From: Aeromonas jandaei
Lineage (GTDB): Bacteria; Pseudomonadota; Gammaproteobacteria; Enterobacterales; Aeromonadaceae
NCBI RefSeq assembly: GCF_037890695.1
Contig: NZ_CP149571.1
Location: 2,262,001-2,326,000 of the forward strand
Direction of reading: 5' to 3'
DNA: 64,000 nt
A program made the translations under genes and the position numbers. The stretch's first letter is position 1, and each line of letters starts with the position of its first letter. The notes beneath the pieces are model-generated. The model was not told where the DNA came from and did no database searches. It worked only from the letters and a program-made list of their open reading frames with translations. Positions 53,414-64,000 of this stretch are shown here, piece by piece.

Positions 53414-55036
53414 TCAGAGCTGGAAGTGAGAGAGCTGCTTGCGCTGCTGCTCGGCCAGATCCGACAGTTCATGGCTGGCGCTGGCACTCTGGCTGATACC
53501 GGCGGAGCTCTGGCTCACGATCTCGTGGATGTTGGTGATGTTGCGGTTGATGTCGGCAGTGACGCAGGACTGCTCCTCGGCGGCGGTGGCCACCTGGGCG
53601 TTGGCGTCGTTGATCTGGCGCACCGCACCCGTGATACCGCTCAGCAGATCCTGTACCTGCGCGGAGAGGCGCTGGTTGTTCTCGAGGATCTCCAGCGTCT
53701 CCTGAACCCCCTGATTGGCGGATTGGGACTGGCTTTGCAACTGCTCGATGATGGCCTGGATCTCCTTGGTGGAGGCCTGGGTTCTGGCCGCCAGCATCCG
53801 CACCTCGTCGGCGACGACGGCAAAACCGCGCCCGGTTTCGCCGGCACGGGCCGCCTCGATGGCCGCGTTGAGGGCCAGCAGGTTGGTCTGCTCGGAGATC
53901 CCCTGAATCACTTCAATCACCTTGCCGATCTGCTCGGACTGGGTCTTGAGGCGAGCGACGATGGCGGCGGCATCTTCCAGACTACCCGCCATCCGGCTGT
54001 TGGCGGCAATGCTCTCGCCAAACAGGGCGAGCCCCTGCTCAACCCGGCTGTTGGCATCGCGGGCCAGCTCGTCGGCCACGGCGGCGTTGTGGTTGACGTT
54101 GTCGGCCGTGCTGGAGAGCTCGGTCACCGCGGAGGCAACCTGCTCAATTTCGCCGCGCTGCTGCTGGGCGTTGGCTTCAGCCTGGGTCATCACGGCGGCC
54201 AGCTCGGTCGCAGCGGAGGCGACGTTGTTGCTGATGCCGGTCAGGGTTTCGATGGTGCTGCCAAGCTGCCCCAGAGTGAGGTTGATATCCTTGGCCAGCT
54301 GGGCCAGTTCGTTGTCACCCTCGACCCTGGCGCGGACGTTGAAGCGACCCTGCGCGACGGCGTGCATCACGCTCTGCAGCTGGCCGATGGGGCTGACGAT
54401 GCGGCCGGAGAGCCACCAGCCACACAGCAGTGCCGCCAGCAGGGCGACGGCCGTGAGCAGCAGGGTGCGCAGCAGGGTGGCATGGTAGTGGGCCTGCTCC
54501 TGCGCCAGCTCGCTCTGGGTCAGCTGGTTGATGTGGGCCGACATGGTGTCGATCTCTTTGATGAGCTGTTCGCCCAGCTCGCGGAACTGGAGGCGGGCGG
54601 CCTCATATGCTGCGGCATCGCCACCCCCCTGATGCTTTTGGGTCAGCAGCGGCAGCATGTTGTTGCGGGTGTGGCCAAGGTAGGCCTGCAGGGCTGCGGC
54701 CACCTGACGGTTATCCTGCTCAGCGCCCGGGATCACCAGACGGCCGAGAATGGTGGTGATCTCCTGCTCGGCACTGTTGAGGTTGGCGGGCAGGGCGGCA
54801 AACTGGGCCGCGTCGTAGAGGCCGTAGATGGCGCTGGTGCGCAGCCGGTAGGTGGCGTGGATCAGCCTGGCAATGTCGTCCTTGTTGCGCACCACGCTCT
54901 GGGTCGTCTCATCTATGTCACTAATGGCTTCGTCCAGACCCTGTTTGCTGATGGCAATCATCACCATCATCAGCAGGCTGGCCAGCAGCAGCGGTATCAG
55001 TACCTGAATTCTTATTGATAGATTATTCAATGACAT
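53414..55036 (-). CDS. Methyl-accepting chemotaxis protein
   Basis: A 540-residue chemoreceptor. TM1 is at about residues 11-30 and TM2 at ~188-208, enclosing a ~155-residue helical ligand domain of the 4HB type. A HAMP domain follows ([20 protein letters not shown]). The signalling tip with [19 protein letters not shown] is intact. There is no C-terminal CheR-tethering pentapeptide: the end is RKQLSHFQL. The ligand cannot be named. Single gene. Confidence 0.93.
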   Translation of the reverse strand: MSLNNLSIRIQVLIPLLLASLLMMVMIAISKQGLDEAISDIDETTQSVVRNKDDIARLIHATYRLRTSAIYGLYDAAQFAALPANLNSAEQEITTILGRLVIPGAEQDNRQVAAALQAYLGHTRNNMLPLLTQKHQGGGDAAAYEAARLQFRELGEQLIKEIDTMSAHINQLTQSELAQEQAHYHATLLRTLLLTAVALLAALLCGWWLSGRIVSPIGQLQSVMHAVAQGRFNVRARVEGDNELAQLAKDINLTLGQLGSTIETLTGISNNVASAATELAAVMTQAEANAQQQRGEIEQVASAVTELSSTADNVNHNAAVADELARDANSRVEQGLALFGESIAANSRMAGSLEDAAAIVARLKTQSEQIGKVIEVIQGISEQTNLLALNAAIEAARAGETGRGFAVVADEVRMLAARTQASTKEIQAIIEQLQSQSQSANQGVQETLEILENNQRLSAQVQDLLSGITGAVRQINDANAQVATAAEEQSCVTADINRNITNIHEIVSQSSAGISQSASASHELSDLAEQQRKQLSHFQL

Positions 55037-55255
55037 ATGAGACGTAACCCCGAAAATGAAGGAGGCGCTATCTTACACAGCCGCGACAGGGGGTGTCACA
55101 GCCTTTTCTTGCTGAAATATGCTGAAAGCAAAGGTTTTTTCTTGTCTGAAAAGCGCGGGATGGGCAAGATGACAGGCTTGCTCAAATAACATTCCGGCGC
55201 CGTTTACCGCAGCCTGATCCTCGTTTGCTACCCTGTTTTGCCATGGAGGTTTGTC

Positions 55256-55888
55256 GTGTCCAGCTGGATTGATCCGGCCATTCTGGCGCTCTTTATCCCC
55301 ACTTTCTTCTTTGTCTCCGTCACCCCCGGCATGTGCATGACTCTGGCGATGACGCTGGGGATGAGCCTTGGCGTGCGCCGCACCCTGCACATGATGTGGG
55401 GCGAGCTGATCGGCGTCGGGCTGGTGTCGGTGCTCTCGGTGATCGGGGTGGCGGCCATCATGCTCAACTACCCGGCTATCTTCGCCGCCTTCAAATATGT
55501 GGGCGGTGCCTATCTCATCTGGCTCGGCATCCAGATGTGGCAGGCCAAGGGGAAGATGGCTATTCCGGCCGATCTCGCGGCCGGGCAGCAGAGCAGCCCC
55601 ATGGGGCTGGCGCTGCAGGGCTTTGTCACTGCCATTGCCAACCCCAAGGGGTGGGCCTTCATGATCTCCCTGCTCCCCCCCTTTATCTCGGCCAGCCGAC
55701 CGATGGCGCCGCAGATCACCGCATTGGTGGCGCTGATTTTGGTCATCGAGTTTTCCTGCCTGCTGCTCTACGCCAGCGGCGGTCGCACCCTGCGCCACTT
55801 CCTCGCCAAGAGCGGCAACGTCACCCTGATGAACCGCATCGCCGGTACCCTGATGCTGGGAGTGGGGGGCTGGCTGGCGCTCGGGTAA
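55256..55888 (+). CDS. LysE/RhtB-family exporter
   Basis: A 210-residue membrane protein with six hydrophobic segments. FVSVTPGMCMTLAMTLGMSL is the typical N-terminal motif of the LysE/RhtB amino-acid exporters; GGAYLIWLGIQMWQAKG and GFVTAIANPKGWAFM are also family segments. Substrate probably an amino acid or derivative. The GTG at 55256 has GGAGG six bases upstream, better than the in-frame TTG at 55238. Confidence 0.87.
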   Translation: MSSWIDPAILALFIPTFFFVSVTPGMCMTLAMTLGMSLGVRRTLHMMWGELIGVGLVSVLSVIGVAAIMLNYPAIFAAFKYVGGAYLIWLGIQMWQAKGKMAIPADLAAGQQSSPMGLALQGFVTAIANPKGWAFMISLLPPFISASRPMAPQITALVALILVIEFSCLLLYASGGRTLRHFLAKSGNVTLMNRIAGTLMLGVGGWLALG

Positions 55889-55916
55889 GAGCCGTCAGTG
55901 ACCCATGCCACCAAAG

Positions 55917-55946
55917 AAAAATGCCACCGCAAGGTGGCATTTTTTT
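55917..55946. terminator. Terminator between the LysE and CPA1 genes
   Basis: Arms AAAAATGCCACC (55917-55928) and GGTGGCATTTTT (55933-55944), loop GCAA, with T-runs on both strands. It can serve both convergent genes. Confidence 0.9.
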
Positions 55947-55962
55947 ATGAAAGCAAAGTGGC

Positions 55963-57171
55963 TCAGCGGGACTTGAAACGCTCGACCCAGGGGTTGGCGG
56001 TGAGGCCATGCAGGATGACGCTCAGGATGATGGTGCAGAGCACGGTGGCGATGATGGGGCGCTGGCCGATAAGGGCCGGCTCGTTTTGCAGCACCATCAC
56101 CGCAAAGACGATGCTGGCAAGCCCACGCGGCCCGAACCAGCCGATAAAGAGCTTGAGCTCCGGCTTGAGGCCGGTACCGATGAGGCTCAGCCAGACCGGC
56201 ACCATCCGCAGCAGGGTGAGGCTGGCTGCCGCATAGAGCCAGAACTGCCAGTGCAGCAGCTCCGGCAGGATGGGCATCAGGGTGGCGCCAAACACCATCC
56301 AGATCACCACCGAGAGCAGATCGCCATACCCCTCGCAGCTATCCATATAGGCGTGTTTGTGCTCGCCAAGGCGCCGTCCCATCAGCAAACCACCGACGAA
56401 GGCGGCGATAAAACCGCTGCCACCGAGAGTCTGGGCCAGCGCAAAGCAGAGCAGGGCCAGCCCGGGCATGGTGAGCTGACGCCAGAGCGGCAGTTGCCAG
56501 CCGTTGAGATAGGAGACTTTCAGCAGCCGGACGGTGAGGACGGTCAGCACGAAGGCGACCAAAAGACCGATACCGATCTCCTCCAGCATCAGGGTGATGG
56601 CCAGCGCTGCAGTGCCGGTGTGCTCCTCGGTGGGGGCGATAAGAGCGAGCAGCAGGAGCAGCACAGGCACGCAGATGCCGTCGTTGAGGCCACTCTCCTG
56701 ATTGAGCCCTTCGCGCAGTGGTGCCGGTACCGCCGGGTTGCTCACCACCGCCTTGCCGAGCGCCGCATCGGTGGGGGCAAGAATGGTGGAGAGGATGGCC
56801 ATCTCCAGGAGCGGCAGGTCAGGGAAGAGCCAGTGACCAAACAGGGCGCCACAGAGCAGGGTGAGGGGGAGGCCGATCAGCAGCAGCCGGATGGGGAGCT
56901 GGCGGTTGGCCAGCAGCACCTGCCAGTTGGTGTTGGCGGCATCGTTGAACAGCACGATCACCAAAGTCAGCTCTGCCAGCAGCTTGATGCCGGCGCTGTC
57001 GATGGAGAGGGAGACAAGTTCCAGCCCTCCCGGCCCCAGCAGCCAGCCACTCAGCAGAAAGAGCAGGGGGCCGTTGATCAGTTTTGACTCGAAGCGCCCC
57101 GCGATCAGGCTGTAGAGCAGTAAAAAGGCGGCGATCACCGCCAGGTTCTGGTAAAGCAGGTGTGCATCCAT
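55963..57171 (-). CDS. CPA1-type monovalent cation:proton antiporter
   Basis: A 402-residue protein with about 12 hydrophobic segments. Family motifs are LILAPTDAALGKAV-like text (ILAPTDAALGKAV), the ion-binding ESGLNDGI and the late GWFGPRGLASIVFA. It should exchange Na+ or K+ for H+. There is no cytosolic regulatory domain. AGGTTGT bases precede ATG 57171. It is followed, on the same strand upstream, by the GH84 gene with a 29-base gap, so the two may share a transcript. Confidence 0.88.
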   Translation of the reverse strand: MDAHLLYQNLAVIAAFLLLYSLIAGRFESKLINGPLLFLLSGWLLGPGGLELVSLSIDSAGIKLLAELTLVIVLFNDAANTNWQVLLANRQLPIRLLLIGLPLTLLCGALFGHWLFPDLPLLEMAILSTILAPTDAALGKAVVSNPAVPAPLREGLNQESGLNDGICVPVLLLLLALIAPTEEHTGTAALAITLMLEEIGIGLLVAFVLTVLTVRLLKVSYLNGWQLPLWRQLTMPGLALLCFALAQTLGGSGFIAAFVGGLLMGRRLGEHKHAYMDSCEGYGDLLSVVIWMVFGATLMPILPELLHWQFWLYAAASLTLLRMVPVWLSLIGTGLKPELKLFIGWFGPRGLASIVFAVMVLQNEPALIGQRPIIATVLCTIILSVILHGLTANPWVERFKSR

Positions 57172-57200
57172 ACAACCTCCTTTCTGCCCTTGGGGGCGGT

Positions 57201-58304
57201 TTAATCGGTCAGGCAGTCCGGGTCGAACACATACTCGCCGTCCAGCCAGCGCACGATTTCATCGACGCAAGCCTGATCGCGAAACGGCAGGTAGCGCGCC
57301 TTGAGGGTGGCAATCTGCTCGGGAGTGAGCCGGGCCAGCCCCAGATCCTGAAACAGCGGCAGGTCGGCCTCAATCATCGCCGAGATCTGCGGGCCGCAGG
57401 TGGCGTTGAGGGAGGCGTGCAGCGCCTTGTCGGGATCATACTGCTTGCCGAGCTTGTAGCTCATCGGCAGGGTGGCGAGCGGCAGGGCGGAGAGCGCCGC
57501 CTGCTTCATCGGGTTGACCGCATGGCCGGAGAGCTGATCCGCCAGCTCGGCAGGGCGGTTTTCGAAGGCGCGCAGATAGAGGTAGCTGCTCGCCTTGCTG
57601 CCATCGTTGACCGGGTAGTTGTCCCACAGGAAGGGTTTGCGGCCGAGCAGTTCGGTCACTTGTTTGAGGTGTGCTGCCGGATACTCGGTCGAGCAGACCT
57701 TGGGGCCGGTCCAGAAGATCTCGAAGCGGCGGTCGAGCTGCTCGCCAATCTCCTCCAGATAGCGGGGTGGCATGGCGCCGAACACCTTCTCCAGCACCGG
57801 ATCGGTCGAGTAGTAGCTGGGGCAGAAGATGAGGCGGCTCGCCTTGCTGTGGGCCGCAATGTCGTGGGCGATGGTGAGCTGGTGCCGGGCCAGGTCCGGG
57901 GTATCCCCCTTCATGTCGTCAAACAGCACTGCCAGAATGTCGGGTTGCAGCACTTCGTCGATAAGGCGCACCTTCTCGAGCAGCGCCGGGCGCTTGCGAT
58001 CATAGTCGTGATGCGCCCCCATGGGGCTCAAGCCCACCCCGAAGGCGAGCCCGTTGGCGCGGCACTGGCGTGCCAGTTCGGCGAGATCCGCCAGCTGCTG
58101 CTCGGGCCAGGGGAGGGCCCAGTGCTTGCGCAGATAGCCATCCTCTTTCGGGGCGTAGATATAGAAGCCGTAACCGTGGCGCGGCAGCCACTGGGCGTAG
58201 CGGGCACGGGCCTGCCAGCTCCATCCCTTGCCAAAAAAGCCCTCGATCACCCCCAGATTGGCAGAGGGGGGCAGCAGACCGGACTGCAAACTCTGATATG
58301 GCAT
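57201..58304 (-). CDS. GH84-type beta-N-acetylglucosaminidase domain protein
   Basis: A 367-residue protein with a TIM-barrel glycosidase of the GH84 (O-GlcNAcase/hyaluronidase-like) type. The N-terminal GVIEGFFGKGWSW and the catalytic Asp pair D129-D130 in AVLFDDMKGD fit the family, as do FCPSYYS and FLWDNYPVNDG. No signal peptide is visible, so it appears cytosolic. Substrate could be an N-acetylglucosamine-containing molecule; protein O-GlcNAc is not established in such bacteria. Full-length single domain. Confidence 0.85.
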   Translation of the reverse strand: MPYQSLQSGLLPPSANLGVIEGFFGKGWSWQARARYAQWLPRHGYGFYIYAPKEDGYLRKHWALPWPEQQLADLAELARQCRANGLAFGVGLSPMGAHHDYDRKRPALLEKVRLIDEVLQPDILAVLFDDMKGDTPDLARHQLTIAHDIAAHSKASRLIFCPSYYSTDPVLEKVFGAMPPRYLEEIGEQLDRRFEIFWTGPKVCSTEYPAAHLKQVTELLGRKPFLWDNYPVNDGSKASSYLYLRAFENRPAELADQLSGHAVNPMKQAALSALPLATLPMSYKLGKQYDPDKALHASLNATCGPQISAMIEADLPLFQDLGLARLTPEQIATLKARYLPFRDQACVDEIVRWLDGEYVFDPDCLTD

Positions 58305-58420
58305 AACTCTCTCCCTTCTTGCTGGGGGACTTGATACGGGCCGGTCGTCTAGACCGGATCCTCTTCCTGAAAACGAACCCCGATCTTGACGGGAATGCTC
58401 TCATCCATTTCGGCCACGGT

Positions 58421-60076
58421 TCAGATCAGGCCCTGCCACTCGATGTTGTCACCGACTACCAGATTATCGCCAAGCTGGCTGGCAATAAAATCGCCCAGTG
58501 TCTGATCCGCCACCTCGCTCACATCCAGCCCGTAGATAGGGGCGAGATCCACCAGTCGCGCCGCGGCATCCAGCTGGAAGTCACCGAAGAAGCGCGGGCC
58601 GAGATCCTGCTCCGGCGCCTGGCTAAAGAGCTGGCCAAGGGCGGGCAGATCGCGCTCATGGCCGATGACGCAGAGGATATCGTCCGCCTGCAGGCAGGTA
58701 CTACCCGAGGGGTGGAGCAGCTCGCGGCCGCGAAACAGGGCGCTGACCCGGGTGCCGGCAGGCATGCGCAGATCCCGCAGCGGCGAGCCGATGCACCACT
58801 TCTCTTCCCCCAGCTGGTAGACGAAGGTCTCCCACTGGCTGTCGAGATCGATCTCGAGCCCCGAGCGGTTGATGGGGGACGGTGGGGCCGGTACTTCCAC
58901 CCGCGCCAGTTTTGAGGCCAGCGGCAGCGAGCTGCCCTGCAAAATCAGCGAGACCAGCACCACGAAGAAGGCGACGTTGAAGTAGAGCTGGGCGTTGGGC
59001 AGCCCCGCCATCATGGGGAATACCGCCAGAATGATGGGCACCGCGCCGCGCAGGCCAACCCAGGAGATAAACCAGCGTTCGCGCGGGGCAAAGTTCTTGA
59101 ACGGCAGCAGCCCGATCCAGACCGAGATGGGGCGGGCAAAGAGGATCATCCACATCGCCAGCGCCAGTGCCGGCAGGGCGATGGGCAGCAGCTTGTGGGG
59201 CGAGGCGAGCAGCCCCAGCACCAGAAACATGCCGATCTGGCTGAGCCAGGTCAGGCCATCCAGCACCGACAAGGTAGTGCTGCGACTGCGCAGGGAGAGG
59301 TTGCCGAGCAACAGACCGGTGAGATAGATGGCGAGGATGCCGCTGCCACCCACCGCTGTGGTGAGGGCGAAGATGAGCAGGCCGCCGCTCACTGTGAGCA
59401 GTGGGTAGAGACCAGGAGCCAGGCGGGCGGTGTTGATCAGCCGCCACAGCAGCCAGCCACCGGCAAGGCCGATCCCGGCACCAAGGCCGAACTGTTTGAT
59501 GAGCTGCAGCAGCAGAAAACCGGCGTTGAGATCCTGCTGGCTGCTGGCCAGCACCTCGATCAGGGTGACGGTGAGAAAGACCGCCATGGGGTCGTTGCTG
59601 CCCGATTCTATCTCCAGCGTCGCGCTCACCCGCTCGTTGAGGCTGCGCCCGCCGAGCAGGGAGAAGACTGCCGCCGCATCGGTGGAGCCGACGATGGCGC
59701 CGATCAGCATCCCCTGCATCAGGTTGAGGTCAAACAGCCAGGCGGCAGCGAGCCCGGTCAGGCCGGTGGTGATGGCTACCCCGACCGTTGCCAGCGACAG
59801 GGCTGGCCAGAGCGCCACCCGGAATGAGGAGACCCGGGTGCGCATGCCGCCGTCGAGCAGGATGATGGCCAGCGCCAGGTTGCCCACCAGATAGGCGATG
59901 GAGTAGTCGGCGAAGTGGATGCCGCCGGGGCCATCTTCCCCCGCCAGCATACCGACGGCGAGGAAGATGACCAGAATGGGAATACCGAGACGGGAAGAGA
60001 GCGCGCTTAGCAGGACACTGGCTCCAACCAACAGGGCACCGACAAAAAAGAAACTGTTGATGGTCACGGCATCCAA
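58421..60076 (-). CDS. nhaP2: K+/H+ antiporter NhaP2 (CvrA-like)
   Basis: A 551-residue CPA1 antiporter. The N-terminal ~390 residues hold about 12 TM segments with [27 protein letters not shown] and [13 protein letters not shown]. The C-terminal part has a TrkA_C-like segment ([20 protein letters not shown]) and a CorC/HlyC-like end, the layout of NhaP2/CvrA. It should export K+ (and Na+) in exchange for protons and help volume and pH control. GAAAGGAG precedes ATG 60076. Confidence 0.9.
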   Translation of the reverse strand: MDAVTINSFFFVGALLVGASVLLSALSSRLGIPILVIFLAVGMLAGEDGPGGIHFADYSIAYLVGNLALAIILLDGGMRTRVSSFRVALWPALSLATVGVAITTGLTGLAAAWLFDLNLMQGMLIGAIVGSTDAAAVFSLLGGRSLNERVSATLEIESGSNDPMAVFLTVTLIEVLASSQQDLNAGFLLLQLIKQFGLGAGIGLAGGWLLWRLINTARLAPGLYPLLTVSGGLLIFALTTAVGGSGILAIYLTGLLLGNLSLRSRSTTLSVLDGLTWLSQIGMFLVLGLLASPHKLLPIALPALALAMWMILFARPISVWIGLLPFKNFAPRERWFISWVGLRGAVPIILAVFPMMAGLPNAQLYFNVAFFVVLVSLILQGSSLPLASKLARVEVPAPPSPINRSGLEIDLDSQWETFVYQLGEEKWCIGSPLRDLRMPAGTRVSALFRGRELLHPSGSTCLQADDILCVIGHERDLPALGQLFSQAPEQDLGPRFFGDFQLDAAARLVDLAPIYGLDVSEVADQTLGDFIASQLGDNLVVGDNIEWQGLI

Positions 60077-60310
60077 GGGCGAACTCCTTTCTGACTAACG
60101 GCAAAGTAGGCACATTATATGCACTTAAGACCCCCTTGTGTGGTTTAATCGTGCATTAATTTGCATCTTTTGACATTTTTTCACCACTCGCGCGCCATCT
60201 TCTGACCCCGCAGAGTGGGTGAGAGGGGATGTTGGCAGTGATGGTCAGATGGAAACCTGACGCCGGGGGAGTAGCGGCAAGGGGAGGAGATAAACAGGAG
60301 AAAAAGAGAA

Positions 60311-60330
60311 GGGAGCACACTGGTGCTCCC
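60311..60330 (-). terminator. Terminator of the arsC-dapE-M15-ypfN operon
   Basis: Arms GGGAGCAC (60311-60318) and GTGCTCCC (60323-60330), loop ACTG. On the minus strand TTCTCTTTTTCTCC follows. Confidence 0.8.
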
Positions 60331-60343
60331 CGGATGGCACGAC

Positions 60344-60486
60344 TCAGTCGTCGTCATCGTCCTTCACTTCACGGATCTTGTCCTTGTATTTGGGCAACTG
60401 CTTCTCCAGCCGTTTCATGTCTTTGATGGCGTTGAGAAACAGCCCGAGCAGAAAGAGCAGTGGCAGCCCTATCCAGAGCCAGAGAT

Positions 60487-60490
<4 letters not shown>
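60344..60490 (-). CDS. ypfN: YpfN/UPF0370 small membrane protein
   Basis: A 48-residue protein that short-gene filters miss. It starts MNLWLWIGLPLLFLLGLFLN, one TM segment, then AIKDMKRLEKQLPKYKDK and an acidic DDDDD end. This matches E. coli YpfN (FLVGVLLNVIKDLKRV, acidic tail), which also follows dapE. AAAGGAG lies before the ATG, and the ATG overlaps the stop of the M15 gene (ATGA). Function unknown. Confidence 0.87.
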
Positions 60491-62324
<1,834 letters not shown>

Positions 62325-62334
62325 TTAGTTGTCC

Positions 62335-62685
62335 TTAACGGGAGAAGAGGGATTGGTAGTGATCGGCCTTGAAACCCAGGGTCAGCTCGCCGTCACGATC
62401 CAGCAGCGGGCGCTTGATCATCGCCGGGTGCTCCAGCAGCAGGGCGCGCGCCTTGGCGGTGTCGAGCCCCTGTTTGGCCTCATCCGGCAGAGCGCGGAAG
62501 GTGGTGCCGCGGCTGTTGAGCAGCGCTTCCCAGCCGAGCTTGGCCAGCCAGCGGTCGAGATCGTCCGGGTTCAGGCCATCGGCGCGGTGGTCGTGAAAGC
62601 GGTAGTCGATGCCGGCTTCATCCAGCCACTTGCGGGCTTTCTTGATGGTGTCGCAGTTCTTGATGCCATAGAGGGTGGTGGCCAT
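62335..62685 (-). CDS. yffB: ArsC/Spx-family protein (YffB type)
   Basis: A 116-residue thioredoxin-fold protein. It starts MATTLYGIKNCDTIKKARKW with a single N-terminal cysteine (Cys11) where arsenate reductases carry the catalytic Cys. The IKRPLLDRDGELTLGF segment is typical. YffB-type proteins are annotated as arsenate-reductase-like but probably act on glutathione-related thiols. It is first in the dapE operon, as in E. coli. ATG 62685 has AAGGAC-like bases upstream. Confidence 0.9.
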   Translation of the reverse strand: MATTLYGIKNCDTIKKARKWLDEAGIDYRFHDHRADGLNPDDLDRWLAKLGWEALLNSRGTTFRALPDEAKQGLDTAKARALLLEHPAMIKRPLLDRDGELTLGFKADHYQSLFSR

Positions 62686-62847
62686 GGGGAGTCCTTCTCT
62701 TGTGGGCGCTGGCCGTGGCCGCGCCCGAAAATCCGAATCAACAGAGTGCAAGGGCCCGATTCTGGCATTGTGGCGATCCCATGGCAACGCTGATGGCACC
62801 GTCGGAAGGGGCGAGAGGAGGAAACGCGGGGAGCCAGATAGCCAGAA

Positions 62848-62863
62848 CGCGCCGGGTGGCGCG
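62848..62863. repeat. Inverted repeat after the unknown 62.9-kb gene
   Basis: CGCGCC (62848-62853) and GGCGCG (62858-62863) extended by CCAGA/TCTGG. A second short palindrome AGAAGAG/CTCTTCT lies at 62876-62892. One of them may terminate the minus-strand gene that ends at 62915. Confidence 0.4.
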
Positions 62864-62914
62864 CTCTGGAGAGGCAGAAGAGTATCTCTTCTGTGCTGCC
62901 GGGGGCAGCTGGTA

Positions 62915-63229
62915 TCAGTGCAGCGGATGCCAGGGGTGATCAAAGACCCGGGCGCGTTCCCAGGGGGCGTCGGGCAGACTGGAGGAGAGGCCGCTGTATT
63001 TGCCCACATCGTCCACCACGATGGCGGAGAGGATTGGCAGATGGTTTTCGGTGCAGTACATGCGAACACGCTGCAGCAGGGTGCGCAGTTCGTCCTGACG
63101 CTGCTCCAGTCCGGCCAGTTTGGCCAGTTTGGAGTAACGAATGGTGGTGCGTTCCTTTGCAGACTCGACGAGGATATCCCACAGCTGATAATCGCAGGTC
63201 GAGACACCTGCGGTGGCTTGGTTTGTCAT
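62915..63229 (-). CDS. Small protein of unknown function with a possible winged-helix start
   Basis: A 104-residue soluble protein. The first half (YQLWDILVESAKERTTIRYSKLAKLAG) has the look of a DNA-binding helical region; the second half (YCTENHLPILSAIVVDDVGK) includes a conserved-looking hydrophobic strand, an arrangement I have seen in proteins near restriction and mobile genes but cannot name. GGAGAGAG before ATG 63229 supports translation. Divergent from dcuC. No function proposed. Confidence 0.65.
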   Translation of the reverse strand: MTNQATAGVSTCDYQLWDILVESAKERTTIRYSKLAKLAGLEQRQDELRTLLQRVRMYCTENHLPILSAIVVDDVGKYSGLSSSLPDAPWERARVFDHPWHPLH

Positions 63230-63439
63230 AACTCTCTCCGGCGCGAAATGGTCGCTCTTGTCGATGCGCATCTTGGCCGCTTCGGGGGCTGCTTATGTTG
63301 ATCCAACGCAAAAAAGAGGGGAGTCGCGTTACACAATTCCCGATTAAACCGTGTAAAACGGTTCTCGGTAGTGTGAATGATGAAAAAGTGTTACCTGCTC
63401 GACATATTATGCTGTCTGATAGTGGTGATGGCCCCTTTA

Positions 63440-63453
63440 TTGATGGGGATCAA
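63440..63453. promoter_or_regulatory. FNR box upstream of dcuC
   Basis: TTGAT-GGGG-ATCAA, a perfect FNR consensus, centred about 67 bases before the dcuC start codon. It implies activation without oxygen. Confidence 0.85.
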
Positions 63454-63513
63454 AGGCAAGTTCTGGTCAGATCACTAGATTTCGCTCTTCGATAAATTTA
63501 TCAGGAGTGAATA

Positions 63514-64000
63514 TTGGAACTCGTCTTCGTCTTGCTCGTACTGGTTGCCGTGGTCTACGGCATCATCAAGGATTACAACCCGCAGGCGGTGCTGGCATTG
63601 GCCGGTATGGCCATTTTCACCCTGGCCTACTGGCTGGGATTGCACCCCATTCTGCCCGCTGACAAGAGCACCGGCTTCGCCCTGTTCGATCTGTTCGAAG
63701 TGTTCAAGGGGATCTTCTCCTACCGTGCGGCGGGCCTCGGCCTCACCATCATGGCGGTGGCCGGCTTTGCTACCTACATGTCCCATATCGGTGCCTCCCA
63801 GGCGCTGGTGCGGGTGGCGGTCAAACCGGTGGCAGGCATTCAGTCCAGCTACCTGATGCTCTCCATCTGCTATCTGGTGGCGGTCTTTGTCTCCCTGTTC
63901 GTTACCTCCGCCACCGGCCTTGGTCTGCTGTTGATGGTCACCATGTATCCGGTGATGCGCAACCTCGGTATCAGTCCGGCCTCCGCCTGTGGCGTCATCG
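63514..64000 (+). CDS. dcuC: Anaerobic C4-dicarboxylate carrier DcuC (5' part only)
   Basis: The first 162 codons of a DcuC-family inner-membrane carrier that exports succinate in exchange for or alongside other C4-dicarboxylates during fermentation. Matching segments are GFATYMSHIGASQALVRVAV, VSLFVTSATGLGLLLMVTMY and PVMRNLGISPASACGVI. The start is a TTG at 63514 with AGGAG (63503-63507) six bases upstream; no in-frame ATG lies at a sensible place before the first TM segment. The 3' end lies outside the window. Confidence 0.88.
   Translation, partial: MELVFVLLVLVAVVYGIIKDYNPQAVLALAGMAIFTLAYWLGLHPILPADKSTGFALFDLFEVFKGIFSYRAAGLGLTIMAVAGFATYMSHIGASQALVRVAVKPVAGIQSSYLMLSICYLVAVFVSLFVTSATGLGLLLMVTMYPVMRNLGISPASACGVI

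Noticed and set aside
53411..55018. 535-codon plus-strand frame opposite the chemoreceptor
   Set aside because: Antisense shadow with no domain.

Overview
The window looks like chromosomal DNA of a moderately GC-rich gammaproteobacterium, most likely Aeromonas. The grounds are close similarity of the housekeeping proteins (RimO, GrpE, DnaK, DnaJ, RecN, NadK, DapE, LplA, Udp, BamE) to the enterobacterial/Vibrio group, and an O-antigen-type locus lying between an acrAB pump and an OprM-like outer-membrane factor, which is where Aeromonas carries it. There is no tRNA, rRNA, CRISPR array, insertion sequence or prophage that I can see.

Layout. 1-4.7 kb: rimO (partial), an HD-GYP regulator, a small membrane protein, a dicarboxylate/amino-acid symporter and a small methyltransferase-like gene. 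4.8-9.9 kb: acrR divergent from acrAB, with a near-perfect AcrR operator between them. 9.9-17.4 kb: an O-antigen locus headed by a JUMPstart/ops element that overlaps the stop codon of a 21-codon leader ORF. It holds rmlB, rmlD, a wrecked rmlA, rmlC, wzz and a PglL/WaaL-type ligase, but no glycosyltransferase, flippase or polymerase gene, so it looks collapsed. 17.4-22.7 kb: an H-NS gene, then a macA-macB-OMF operon. 22.9-31.2 kb: ppaC, recN (LexA boxes), nadK, and the chaperone genes grpE, dnaK and dnaJ with clear sigma-32 promoters.

31.2-38.8 kb: mgtC with a small upstream gene that may encode a free-standing copy of its C-terminal domain, then an operon of a YgaV/BigR-type thiol regulator, two YeeE/YedE sulfur transporters and an RND pump. 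38.8-49.3 kb: a diguanylate cyclase fused to an NMT1-type sensor and a hemerythrin domain, lplA, a PanP-like decarboxylase, bamE, yiaY, udp and an RluA-type pseudouridine synthase. 49.37-49.85 kb: an AT-richer GNAT gene bounded by 9-bp inverted repeats of integron core-site type, probably a stray gene cassette. 49.9-55.9 kb: rihA, a lipoprotein gene, a small winged-helix gene with a duplicated tail, a DUF1523 gene, an unknown gene, a chemoreceptor and a LysE-type exporter. 55.9-64 kb: two cation/proton antiporters, a GH84-type enzyme, an arsC-like/dapE/M15 peptidase/ypfN operon, and the start of dcuC with a perfect FNR box.

How the parts connect. Several stress circuits can be read from operators: multidrug efflux (AcrR), heat shock (sigma-32), SOS (LexA on recN), anaerobiosis (FNR on dcuC and perhaps on the symporter) and reactive sulfur (YgaV/BigR type). 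The most unusual regions are the O-antigen locus with its leader ORF/ops overlap, the sulfur-regulator/RND operon, the hemerythrin cyclase fusion and the cassette-like GNAT gene. Functions come from recognising protein families by eye; no database search was possible.
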